A stretch of 64,000 nucleotides of DNA from Enoplolaimus lenunculus (GCA_030248215.1 JASANG010001958.1:47111-111110), one strand, 5' to 3'; counted from the first letter of the stretch, positions 46,259 to 56,640 are shown. Numbers and translations are program-made. The notes: generated by a model from the letters alone, not told the origin.

Positions 46259-46977
46259 AAGTAGTCTGTTCAGGCGAAACCTACACACTTCGCGGCTGTA
46301 CAGATTTAATCATTGAAAAACATCTTTACACATCAGCCATAGAACATCCGGATATAATAGAGCCCAGTTCCGGTTCTCGATGTACGCGACAATCCATTGC
46401 CTCCGGAAGCTCAACTGCAAACTTAACCCTGTGTATATGTGACACAACAACATCAACAACATCTGCCGACAAAACTTCTCGAACTCCAGTATTGTGCAAT
46501 GGTCAGTACGATTCATCGCAATTAAACAGCGAATATTTTGACACAGCAAAATATGACAAATCTGACAATGAAATTGATAAAAATTACTTAGCTAATAGCA
46601 ATGAAAAATATTTAGAAGAAGTCAATGGAAGACAATATCAAAAACGAACTCACACCCAGGAAGGGATCATGGTGAAACCTAAGGGTGGGGGTCTGGGCAG
46701 AAGTGTAAGGCGGGGCGACAGTCGGATGTCCCCCCTTGATAAAGACGACGACATAGAACGAGGTAGCGGGGAAGGGATGTTATTTAGAACCGGTGACAGG
46801 TATCAGTATGCAGCTGCAGAAGCTGGACGTACTGTGGGTATAGCTCGGTCAGAGGGACAATTTGCAACCGCAGGGGTGAACCCTGAAACTTCAGGGGTCC
46901 CACGGCTTTGCTGGAACTATATTTGGTTAGTGTGTGTGCTAGTTTGCTATCGTTTTGCCTTATTTGCCACAAGGTAA
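43181..46977 (+). CDS. Ly6/uPAR-type three-finger surface protein (ODR-2/HOT-like), 3 exons
   Basis: Exons I infer: 43181-43217, 44400-44684 and 46274-46977. The junctions are phase-1 GT-AG and total 1026 nt (341 residues plus stop). Residues 1 to about 22 are a hydrophobic signal peptide. The mature part has ten cysteines at 44, 47, 78, 92, 99, 116, 144, 161, 163 and 182. It opens with CYTC, has RGC in the middle and closes with CN, the usual Ly6/three-finger order. Sequons are NAT (35) and NLT (157). Residues about 185-315 form a polar, charged, low-complexity linker. The last ~23 residues are hydrophobic, which would suit a GPI signal or a terminal membrane anchor. In nematodes such proteins often act on the surface of neurons, but this role is inference. 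The long linker is unusual for a domain of about 100 residues. The Ly6 call is good and the ODR-2/HOT affinity is tentative. Confidence 0.8.
43457..43909. mobile_element. Tc1/mariner-like MITE in intron 1 of the Ly6-like gene
   Basis: TA at 43455-43456 and 43910-43911 flank ends CTGTAGCGACTCGAATCAGA and TCTTATTCGGGTCACTACAG. It is collinear with 15161-15606. Confidence 0.85.
44713..45240. other. hAT-like repeat relic in intron 2 of the Ly6-like gene
   Basis: It begins CAGAGGCGGATCCAGAAATT about 28 bp after the exon 2 donor. Sequence like it is at 3471, 20350 and 58951. The far end is unclear. Confidence 0.5.
45537..45715 (-). mobile_element. worn GGCC-MITE in intron 2 of the Ly6-like gene
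   Basis: It has the inner blocks CCGTGGGACTGCAATAGAAT and AAGCTTAAGCTTTAGACTAA, but both terminal GGCC ends are eroded. Confidence 0.6.
46168..46256. repeat. (TA)n microsatellite near the exon 3 acceptor of the Ly6-like gene
   Basis: A nearly pure TA run of about 88 bp ends 17 bp before the acceptor (CTGTTCAG, exon from 46274). Confidence 0.95.
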
Positions 46978-47097
46978 CAGTGTTTTGCTTTTAATAAAAA
47001 TTCATGAGTTATACATTGCTATATACAGTAAACACCAGTATACTTATGTATTAGCGCTTACCAGCAACACCAGGTGTTTTGCAAAAAAGTAAATATT

Positions 47098-47470
47098 GGC
47101 TAGGTTTCTGAAACCGTACTTAAGTACGACTTAGTACTTATGTGCGTGCTAAGAAATCACTTAACCATTTTGTCGTTGTTAACAGCTTACTTAAGTTAAG
47201 TAAATACTGAAGTCGCTGACAAAATTTGACATATTACAGGTTAGCGACTTGGGCATCCTGACCTTGCTCTAACTGAAACTATAGACTCATTGTGCTTTGT
47301 TAATGTGAAGCAGAACTATTGCTATTTTGATGTGTCAGAGACTCGAGTTTGGCTTTTATCTGTTTTTGTTCGAAAAGTTAAGTATTTACTTAAGTAGGCG
47401 ACTTAAGTAATACTTAAAGTATATACAATTTAAGTAAATACTTAAGTATGATTTCAGAAACCCAGCCAAT
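47098..47470. mobile_element. ACTTAAGTA-family MITE
   Basis: The ends are CTAGGTTTCTGAAAC and TTTCAGAAACCCAGCCA. It is collinear with 27373-27741, including the middle GACTCATxGTGC segment. Confidence 0.78.
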
Positions 47471-47507
47471 GTCAGGCATAAATTATATAAATAGTGTAAC
47501 AATATCT

Positions 47508-47735
47508 GACTCATGTAAAGATCAAGGGCGGAACGTTTTTCTGTGGAACTGTTATACAGTAAGCTTAAGCTGTAGACTAATTTTTTGTTTGGCTTAGACT
47601 TAGGCTTAGGATTAGGCTATTTTGTTTGGCTTAGACTTAGGCTTAGGATTAGGCTATTTTGTTTGGCTTAGACTTAGGCTTAGGATTAGGCTATACATTT
47701 ATAATACTGTTCCGCTCCTGTTCTTTACATAGGCC
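47508..47735 (-). mobile_element. GGCC-MITE with three-copy internal repeat
   Basis: The left end is near ACTCATGTAAAGATCAAGGG. The right end is TTCCGCTCCTGTTCTTTACA then TAGGCC. Three copies of a ~37-bp unit contain TTTTGTTTGGCTTAGACTTA. Confidence 0.85.
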
Positions 47736-47903
47736 CAAAATCTTGTCGCTGATAAAGACTAAACAATAAGCTACGGCACGTAGTAATTCCTTTTCTACCC
47801 TCATTCGTTATCATTTTTTAGCAAAAGACAAGGCGTAGCTATTTCCGCTACGTCTTATGAGCTCTGTATATTCCCTTATATACGCCCCGGTTTTAAAAGT
47901 TTC

Positions 47904-48113
47904 GGCCAATGTAACGAACAGAAGCGGAGCAGTATTATAAGCATATTCTTAAGCCTAAAGCCTAAGCCTAAACGTAAGCATAAGACTGAGCATATTCATA
48001 TGTCTAAGTCTAAGCCTAAGTCTAAGCCAAACCAAAAAAATTAGTCTAAAGCTTAAGCTTACTCTATTGCAATCCCACAGAAAAACGCTCCGCCCGTAAT
48101 CTTTACATGGGCC
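47904..48113 (+). mobile_element. GGCC-MITE, CAGGGGCGG end type
   Basis: The ends are GGCCAATGTAACGAACAGAA and CTCCGCCCGTAATCTTTACA then TGGGCC. Flanks AAAGTTTC and AAAATTTC match 7 of 8. Confidence 0.88.
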
Positions 48114-48584
48114 AAAATTTCCAACATAAAGTTTAACTTCTGCGTTGCGGGAACCTTGGATCAATCAGCGGAATTTGTATTCTGAAAAGACCTCGCAAGG
48201 GTGGGGGCTGAATTTTCGCTGTAGAAAGCTAAAAATTTGTAAGGTGGGATGCCTTACAATTGTTTGCAAACCTCGCGAGCGAAAAGATAACAGCTTGGGG
48301 CCAGTTCGGTTAGATTTACGTTTAGTTTTACGTTTAGGCATATGATTAGGCTTGAGCAAGCGTTACTACATCCGATACAAGAATATCGGAACATGAACCG
48401 GAACTTAAAATAGGTTTCAGATGCAGTCCCGCCGCTAACACCCCACCTTCTCTCCTTAGGATTGGACCCCCCCAACAAATCCGATCAGCCATGAAAGTTG
48501 AAAAAAATCAGGTTACTCGTTTTATTATTCAGACCTTTTCGCTCACCAGGTTTCTGTCGTTGTATGTTACGTACCCACGTACAC

Positions 48585-48795
48585 TGCAAAAAGCGGTGAG
48601 TCAAATTGACTCTTTCCGAAATATACTTTTCGGAACAACTCAAATTGAGTCAAAATTCGACTCCGCTACAGTTAAATTGCGATTAACTGAGTCACACGTT
48701 TGACTCTGACGGAGTTGAATTTGACTCAGCTTGTGTAGTCCGGAAAAGTTTATTTCGGTGAAAGTCAATTTGACGCATCATTTTTTGCAGTGTAT
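48585..48795. mobile_element. GAGTCAAATTGACT fold-back element
   Basis: The ends are ACTGCAAAAAGCGGTGAGTC and GCATCATTTTTTGCAGTG, with several GAGTCAAA/TTTGACTC palindromic blocks between. Smaller relatives are at 12085-12185, 34072-34140 and 55506-55622. Confidence 0.75.
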
Positions 48796-48984
48796 GTTTC
48801 CTCGTGTACTTTTATCACCTGCTACGTTCGTACGATACTTTGAAGGAAAGTTCCCTCATACGTCAAAGGTCGGTCTTGGATTTCCTTTCTCGCAGCGATG
48901 CTGAAGTAAAATTAACAAATCCTGACACTGCAAAATGTTTGTCGTTAATATTTTGTTCGCTGCCTATTCGAACATAACCTCAGG

Positions 48985-49383
48985 CCCATGTAAAGATCAG
49001 CGGCGGAATGTTTATTTGCGGCACTGTAATAAAGTAAGCTTAATCCCTTCTCACATTGAGTTGCCTATAGGCAACTAAGCGCAGTGTATATACGTTAAAT
49101 AATGTACATCGCACCGTGTTTAACAATTGCAACACGTATACATAGTTCTAAACCACCACAAGACGTGAGAGCCCCCTCGGGCTCGAGCGTCAAGCTCCGA
49201 TAGCTGAGTGGTGATGGTATACGCCTCCCACTCCAGTCACCGGAGTTCGAATCCTAGCATAAAAGTAGGTCTCAGGGGAAATAGAAAATACCCATGTGAG
49301 AAAGGGTTAAACTTTAGACAAATTTTTTTGCTTTAGCTTAGGCTTAGGATTATGCTTTAACAACCTTGTTCTATGCATTGGCC
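48985..49383 (-). mobile_element. GGCC-MITE split by a piggyBac-like MITE
   Basis: The left end is GGCCCATGTAAAGATCAGCG and the right end is CCTTGTTCTATGCATTGGCC. The box GTAAGCTTAAGCTTTAGAC is interrupted at its TTAA by the element at 49044-49306. Confidence 0.85.
49044..49306 (+). mobile_element. piggyBac-like MITE with tRNA-like body
   Basis: TTAA at 49040-49043 and 49307-49310. The ends are TCCCTTCTCACATTG and CCCATGTGAGAAAGGG. The middle has TAGCTGAGTGGTGATGG and GGAGTTCGAATCC, which resemble tRNA A and B boxes, and a GAGCC...GGCTC hairpin. Confidence 0.88.
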
Positions 49384-49445
49384 ACCTTTGCATGACGTCA
49401 TTGCTTTTTCCTAACCAAGTAAAATACTTTCCAACCACAGCCATC

Positions 49446-52193
49446 TCATAAAAATTCTTCCGGTTCCGCATCAGCGTTGGATGTTTGACTCGGTAAACCA
49501 GCGGCCGTTCTTTGCCTTCCGTTCGCACTCAAATCCCTCTTTAGCGAACGAACAGCGCGAGAGTTGTCGCCATCACAACAAATCACTGCTTCGCCCGATC
49601 CGAAGAGATTCATTTCAAAGTTTGAGTCATTTTTAAATTCAAAATTTGACTCATTTTGTAATTTAAACTTTGAATCAGTTTTCAATTTTAAATTTAAATG
49701 ATTTTTCAATTTCAAATTTGAATCGTTTTTGCATTCAAAATTTGAATCATTTCTGCATTCAAAATTTGAATCATTTCTGCATTCAAAATTTGAATCATTT
49801 CTGCATTCAAAATTTGAATCATTTCTGCATTCAAAATTGTAATAATTGTTAAATTCTGAATTTAAATCGCCATTGCGATGCGTGGACACTTCCGCTGATC
49901 GCAACAGACGAATCGGTTCAACGGTCAACGACGTATGTTGCGGCCGTCGCGTTGAAGTCACTTTTTCACGCCACAACCAAGCTCGAGTTGATTTTCGAGT
50001 ACGACTCCAACGCGAGTTCAAATTTGAATCATCGTTTGAGTTTTGTCGCTCGCGAGCATGAAGCAACTGTGACAGTTGTGGCGATCGAATAAACGATGCT
50101 TTATGTTGATGATGTTGTTGTTGTTGTTGTTGCTTGTTGCCTTTATCGTCAATGCTTTGCCTTAAACTGTGCCGCAACTCTCTGTTGAGTAGCGCATAAA
50201 TTATAGGATTAATTGCACAATTGCAGTACGGCAAAGCGTGACATAAATAATCGCTAATGATTCTGATGCTTGTTGCCGCATATGGCGCGACATCAGCAAG
50301 AAGGAACCGGAATGCCACCATGTACGTCCAATAGGGCGTCCAGCAGAAAAAGTACAGTCCAGTGACGGTAAAAATATACCGAAGCACGCGTCGAAGTGGA
50401 ATACTGTTTGCGGAACTTTCACGCATGTGAAAATAGACGGTGATTATGATGCCTGAAATGCATAAATCAATAAAAATAGACGTGTCAATGAACTAAATAT
50501 AAGTAAATAAATAAAAGGCATGTAATGCAACCAATATGTAAATAAAAAATAAATAAAAAAGACATGTAAACGAATTAAGTAAATAAATAAATTAATTAAT
50601 GAAAATAGACATGTAAATGAACCAACAAGTAAATAAATAAATAAAAATAGACGTGTCAATGAACTAAATAATTAAATAAATAAAAGGCATGTAATGCAAC
50701 CAATATGTAAATAAAAAATGAATAAAAAAGACATGTAAACGAATTAAGTAAATAAATAAATTAATTAATGAAAATAGACATGTAAATGAACCAACAAGTA
50801 AATAAATAAATAAAAATAGACGTGTAAATGAACTAAATAATTAAATAAATAAAAGGCATGTAATGCAACCAATATGTAAATAAAAATAAATAAAAAAGAC
50901 ATGTAAATGAATTAAGTAAATAAATAGATTAATAAATAAATAAACATAGACATGTAAATGAACCAACAAGTAAATAAATAAATAAATGAATAAATAAACA
51001 TAGACATGTAAATCAACTAAATAGTAAATAAATAAATAAAAAAGTATAAAAATATACATGTAAATAAACTAATTAATGCGGGGTTTGGTACCTGTTTTGT
51101 CACTATGCCCATAGCGGTACACCCTAATTGTTTTTGCTACCCATATGGATACCAACAGAAAATAAAATATTATGCATAGCTAGGTCTTCGAAATATTGAC
51201 CTACCCATATGAGTAGAGTCAAGATTTCTGCTCATTGGCAAAACATAATGAACATTCAATCTTGCACTTTAAAATGGCTCAGTAGTAGCGAGTTTTATTT
51301 AACAAGACCGCTTTAGTGTTTTTTACAAAATGCCTTTCGAAAAATTAAGCCTCAGCCTAACCAAAAATAAATTAGCCTAAAGCTTACGCTTACTCTATTA
51401 CAGTGCCGCCGGAAAACGTTTCGGCCTTGTTCTATACATGAGCCGACTTACCCATATAAAACAGTACAATCAGTACAGCGGGCGTACAGTAACACAACAC
51501 AAAGCTATAAATCGAAAATGCGCTCATAATTTTTGGAGGGGGTTCAAAAATACACTTCGATATTTGGACCGTATAATTACGACGGCGTCCTGTGCTATCG
51601 CGCAAAGGGGCAACGTACGCGATCCGAAACGTTTGACCCCAAACTGGAATCGGTAACATTATCAGAGCGGCGAGGATCAAACAGACTATCACAATGCCGG
51701 AAGCGACAAAGGTCCGGCGGAACGCGATTGATCTAATCGGAAATCGAATCGCCATAAACCGATCACTAGCGAGCGCAGTAAGCAAAAATACCGATAGAGA
51801 TTTGCTTAAATTTTCCATTAATAAATATATTTTACACGCTGCTGCGCCGTATATCCACGTTGTAAGCAAGATATCGGTGACTAAAAACGGAACCGCCATT
51901 AATACGGTTAAATCTACACAACTTAAACACAGGATGTACACAAGGACGTGGCGGATGTTAGTTCCGCCTCGTAAGTTTCGTAAAATATATATCACGATTG
52001 AGATTACGTAAAGGTTTCCGGTCGAACCAAATATGAACGCAGTTGAGTATAGTACTGCTGGTATAATTTGTGTACGTTTCGCGTATTTAATTAGCATAAG
52101 CGGATCGGCAAGTTCAAACGATTCCGTGGGTAGGTGGGATCGGTCGGCACCAGTCGACGCGTTAACCGCCGGTGGGGTTGATATGTTGATCAT
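49446..52193 (-). CDS. class A (rhodopsin-like) peptide-type G-protein-coupled receptor, 2 exons
   Basis: Seven-transmembrane receptor of the plasma membrane, coupling an extracellular ligand, probably a neuropeptide, to G proteins. Exons on the minus strand are 52193-51452 and 50452-49446. The phase-1 GT-AG junction falls inside TM5 and the total is 1749 nt (582 residues plus stop). I chose the Met at 52193 because it is followed at once by two N-glycosylation sequons (NIS, NAS). An in-frame upstream Met at 52283 is possible. Visible motifs are GN in TM1, LSCVDL in TM2, a Cys before TM3, SDRF in place of DRY at the end of TM3, a Cys in extracellular loop 2, FFCWTPYW in TM6 and NPIIY in TM7. 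The long cytoplasmic tail has a Gln/His run and an Asn-Phe-Glu octad repeat. The ligand subfamily cannot be resolved from sequence alone. Confidence 0.92.
49613..49850 (-). repeat. 24-bp in-frame repeat in the GPCR tail
   Basis: About nine octads based on NFECRNDS lie within the cytoplasmic tail. The five most N-terminal ones are nearly identical in DNA, and those nearer the C-terminus have diverged (NLKLKTDS, KFKLQNES, NFEFKNDS). Confidence 0.92.
50457..51070. repeat. ~170-bp AT-rich tandem repeat in the GPCR intron
   Basis: Three to four units of ATAAATAA-rich sequence with landmarks AAAATAGACGTGT, GGCATGTAATGCAACC and ATGAACCAACAAGTAA. They produce hydrophobic minus-strand frames that are not genes. 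Confidence 0.9.
51348..51444 (-). mobile_element. GGCC-MITE half abutting the GPCR splice donor
   Basis: It has the boxes CCTAAAGCTTACGCTTACTC and CCGGAAAACGTTTCGGCC and ends TACATGAGCC at 51444. The GPCR exon 1 donor occupies 51446-51451 on the minus strand, so the intron begins GTAAGTC and then enters the MITE. Confidence 0.85.
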
Positions 52194-52330
52194 GGTTATA
52201 CAATGTTTATATATTTGAAATATAATTTTATAATTTGTTGCTGTATGATGTGTTTTGATAGATCGAAATTGAATTATTAGCAACGCTGAACCTGAAAAGT
52301 ATATGAAATATACTCAAGTCGAAGCTTGAA

Positions 52331-52634
52331 CCTCCTAGGACCATATTCTCAAATGTGTATAGCAACTATCATCAGTTATGATTTCAAGCTCGCTAAATGT
52401 TGCAGTTGTTGAACTCAAAATTGGCATACAGGAGTAGAGCAAATGAAATGCGAAAAAAGTGCTGAATCTGGATCGTCAGCATTCGCTGATTGAAAAGCTA
52501 CTATACCTATTACCAAGAGCGTATAATGAAGAGTAATGACACTTGTCCACGTATACACATATATTGCGTGATATTACGACACTCTTGCTATTACTAACTG
52601 GTGATAGGTGCTACATACATTTGAGAATACGGGC
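52331..52634. mobile_element. CTCAAATGTGTATAGC-family MITE upstream of the GPCR
   Basis: The ends are GGACCATATTCTCAAATGTG and CATACATTTGAGAATACGGG. It begins about 140 bp upstream of the chosen start codon (minus strand), so it may lie in the promoter. Confidence 0.75.
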
Positions 52635-52936
52635 CCTAAGCCTAAATTCGAAAATAAACGAACGTAGAGTTTAAACTCGAATTGCAATAAACTGTTTGAA
52701 CGCCAATTCATAGATGAGAGGCGGATTGTTGGCACTTTGGACTGCAAATTTTAATATTCATAGTAGAAAGAGTGGAAAATGCATGGTCTTAGTCATGGGT
52801 ATGCGTGTGCATTTATAGAAAATAATGTACTCAGCACGCGTTGCGTTTCCAGTATACTTCCAGATTTAAATATTGCAAATTGATCAACATTTTTACTGAT
52901 GATAGGTACTAGACACATTTTGAAATAAACATTACC

Positions 52937-53403
52937 GCTCATGTAGCGATCAGGGGCGGAACGTTTTTCTGTGGACTGCAATAGAGTAAGCTTAACCCTT
53001 TCTCACATGAATATTTGTAATTTCACATAAGATGTAATTTCAAGGTGAGATTCGAACCCCAAGCTCACGGGTGGGAGGCGGTTACGATGACCACTGAGCT
53101 ATAGGAGCTTGACGCTCGAGTCCGAGGGGGCTCTCACGTCTTGTGGAGATTTAACACTGCGCATATGTTATAAATGTTAAACACTGCTCAGAGTGTGTGT
53201 ATTGCTTGCACATACTGTATTTAGTTGCTCGTAGTATACTCTATGAGCGAAAGGGTTGTTAACCTTTAGATTAATTTTTTTGCATGGCTTAGGCTTAGGA
53301 ATATGCTAATTCTTACGCTTAGGCTTAGGCTTAGGCTTAGGCTTTGGCTTAGGCTAAGGAATATAGTTATAATACTGTTCCGCCCCTGTTCTTTACATTG
53401 GCC
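52937..53403 (-). mobile_element. GGCC-MITE split by a piggyBac-like MITE
   Basis: The left end GCTCATGTAGCGATCAGGGG and right end TTCCGCCCCTGTTCTTTACA then TTGGCC are separated by 52996-53255. Confidence 0.88.
52996..53255 (-). mobile_element. piggyBac-like MITE with tRNA-like body
   Basis: TTAA at 52992-52995 precedes CCCTTTCTCACATG. The far end ATGAGCGAAAGGG is followed by TTGTTAA. On the minus strand TAGCTCAGTGGTCATCG (A-box-like) and GGGGTTCGAATC (B-box-like) are the best preserved of all copies. Confidence 0.88.
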
Positions 53404-55175
53404 AACATTACGATAAAGGCCGTTCAAACATCCGTTTGACACATTTAAGAATGTTTGTTTTAAGTATAATTTTTTAAAATGATATATATAGTTTTCGAAA
53501 TTTAGAAATAAAGTATTTTTTGAACGATCAAACTTGAAAAGGTCCTTGCTGACAGCTTAAAATAACTTTACAATTATGCTAATTTAAGTAATTGCTTTCC
53601 ATGATATATAGACGTCACGGTGCAAACGAATAGTAATAATAACGAAAACAGAAACAAAAACGAATAGTGATCAAAATAACGAAAACGGATATTGAAGTAT
53701 AAAAGTTTCAAAAATTTTTTTATTTTTCTGCCAAATACAACTGAGCAATGCACATATTGACTTGGCTTTGTAAAAGTTTAAAGAAAAAATAGAGGATGCA
53801 CCAAAATTTTTAAAAATTTTGGATAAATTTCGTATTAAAGTTACTATTTTATATTGAACAATTGCAGCACATGTATAATGAAAAACTGTGAGATATACGC
53901 ATTATTTATAATGTACCTTTGCGAATATACAATGTAAATTCCAATGAATTGATTAATCAATTCAGCTAGCGAGCTAGTTATTTCTGAATTAAAATCAGTG
54001 TACATTATTAACTCACTCTGAGTTGAATTGATTATCACTCTGAGTTGAGTTGACTCTTGGTGAGTTGATTAAGTAACTCAGAATGAATTGAATCAACTCA
54101 AAATTCTGAGTTCTGATAGTCCTAACTCAGACTGAGTGATTTAACTCATTCTGAGTTAAAATCAACTCACTGAAATTTTCAGTGTAGCAGTCTAATATTC
54201 ATAATTAGAGTCCGTAAATGTCAATTTGTCTAAATGAAAGACGTAAATGTTACGAAAAAATACCAAAAAATGAAATTTCAAAAAGCAGGCATAAAAATTA
54301 CAAAAAACCGAGTAAAAAATCTCGATAAAAAAAATTAGAAAAATTTTACCTCCCCCACAGAAAAAATTTTGCTCCGTTTGTGAAGTGTTCCGAAATCAAC
54401 CGCAAGCCCCACCGAAAATCGGGTTTGCCCATCCCCTCTAGCATATATAAACCTGTCTGGAAGTCGGACGACTGAAGGCATTAATACAAAACCGGATACT
54501 CTTCAAATGTTTTTTTGCCTAATTTGTAAAATTAAAAAAAAAACAGGTTTTCATTTCACGCATTTTCGCCTGTAAAGTCATCGAAAACCCTTGTATGCGA
54601 CTCTTGAAAAACGTCTTGCTCGCCTTGCAAGATGAGTTTGCTCTACGTTCCTTGTTTAAACAACAATATTATTGACATCATTCTGAGCTAACTTCACAGT
54701 ATAACAATTCATCCTAATTAGCATGCGAGCGAACGCTATTAAATTGCAAGTATCAACTTCTTAACTCAGTATCAAACAAGGTTTGAAAATATGCTTAAAT
54801 TAAGCTAAAATTTTGAACCCAACTCGAAGAAATTTGAAATTAATTATATCAAAATTCAACTTTTTATAAACGAAACGAATAAATAAACGAGAAAAAATAT
54901 TGTATTAGAAAAATATATTTGCTTCTAAAGCTCAAATTTCTAAAATAACATCTATTTTTCATTTTTACTCGTGGCATACGAACGTTTCGCTGTTCTAATC
55001 ACCTCAGAGGTGGGAACATTAGGTGCTGGTATTCAGTACCGCAGCCTTTTACTTTGAGACGCAAATCATTTCCTTGTTTGAATATAATAGAGTAACCTTT
55101 AGCTTTAGACTATTTTTTGCTTAGGCTTAGGCTTAGGCTTAGGAATATTCTGATACTACGCCAGCTTATGTTACA
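53404..55175. other. no gene recognised; CTGAGTT-family MITE and scraps
   Basis: A CTGAGTT-family copy at 53932-54187 (ends TGTAAATTCCAATGAATTGA and CACTGAAATTTTCAGTG) and a worn TTAGGC-type MITE at about 55070-55170. The remainder is AT-rich and empty. Confidence 0.55.
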
Positions 55176-56066
55176 ATAAAGGCCGTCCGTGGAATTTAAC
55201 ACTGTACGACACCCATGTTTTCCACAAGGGATTGTCCACTGAAAGGCTGGGTTACTTAGAATCATAGACGCTGGAAGGGTTAAGTGTAGGCTTAACTATT
55301 AAATAAATACCCGTAATTTAACAAAAGCACCAAAAATTGGCGATTTCTATGTTGATATTCATATTTTCAAACAGCACAATGGAACTAACTCAATTTAAAT
55401 ACTCGTGGAATGAAAGTAAATATTTGTAACGCAGAGACCTTATCATTTTATCATAAAAAATTTTCAGATATATCGCGTGTTCACCGCCTGTTGACCCGTC
55501 CCTACACAGCAAAAAACGGTGAGTCAAATTGACTCTCTCTGAAATAGGCTCTACGGGACTACACAATCTGAGTCAAATTCGACTCTGCCAACGTCCGATC
55601 TGACTCACCTATTTTTGCAGTGGAGTCGTATACGTACCTACACAGCGAATATATATCGTAGCTTAACCAGCACAACCTGATTTCCTAACAAAGTACCATT
55701 TTTCAACGATTTGGGATTTTTTTGCTTTATTGCGTGCCGTTTCGGCTGATAAAAAAGGCTTACGGAATCAAACCATTGGGACAAAAAGTCTGTTTCCGGT
55801 GCTAACAATTTTTCGCCGCAATAAAAAACAGTAGGATATCTGTTGTGTACTTTTAAATCAAAACGAGCTATGATTGACTTTTAGTTGGCTTTTAAACTTT
55901 AAAAGTGAAAGCGGAAAAACAAAAATTAGCTGGAACGATGCCTAAATTACGTATGATGACTGTAGCAGATTTATTTAATTTGGCTATGTCAAAAATATGT
56001 GAATACCCATTGAATGGCAGATGCATTGTAAGACTAGACTTGAAAGTCTAGGCTAATGGTTTAGGC

Positions 56067-56236
56067 CAATGGCGGATACATGGGGGGCACCCCGGCCGTG
56101 CCCCCCCCAACAGCATCTCGACAAAAATTATATAGCAATTTTGTGACAATAGTTCGTGGTTTGTGTATGGGTCAAAAGTAACTTTATTACCTGTGAAATT
56201 TTGCCCCCCCATTTTGATATCTTGGATCCGCCACTG
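56067..56236. mobile_element. hAT-type MITE (CAGTGGCGGAT ends), short form
   Basis: The ends are CAATGGCGGATACA and GGATCCGCCACTG. Perfect 8-bp flanks GTTTAGGC lie at 56059-56066 and 56237-56244. The target is itself a TTAGGC-type repeat. Confidence 0.93.
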
Positions 56237-56404
56237 GTTTAGGCTTAGGATTAAGCTTTATGTTTAGGTTTAAACTTTAGTCTTTAGGAGGCTTAAGTTT
56301 TGGCTTATTCGTAATAGGTAGGCTTCTATTGCTTACTTGGGCAATTAAAAATATAACAATTCCATGCCTGATTTATCAAATATGTGTAGCTTCTACACTA
56401 TAAA

Positions 56405-56640
56405 TTTCAGTGAATTGATTTTAACTCAGAATGAGTTGAATCACTCAGTCTGAGTTAGGACTAGCAAAACTCAAAATTTCGAGTAGATTCAATTCATTCT
56501 GATGTTAATTAATCAACTCACCCAGAGACAACTCAAGTCAGAGTGAAAATCAACTCAACTGAGAGTGAGTTAATGTTTATTGATATTACATCAGAAATAA
56601 CAGACTCGCAAGCTGAATTGATTAACCAACTCATTGGTAC
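56405..56640. mobile_element. CTGAGTT-family MITE
   Basis: Heptamer-rich body in the orientation opposite to 7505-7737, between AATTTCAGTGAATTGA and CCAACTCATTGG. Confidence 0.75.

Noticed and set aside
51438-52218. Plus-strand frames opposite the GPCR exon
   Set aside because: They are antisense shadows of a well-supported coding exon.
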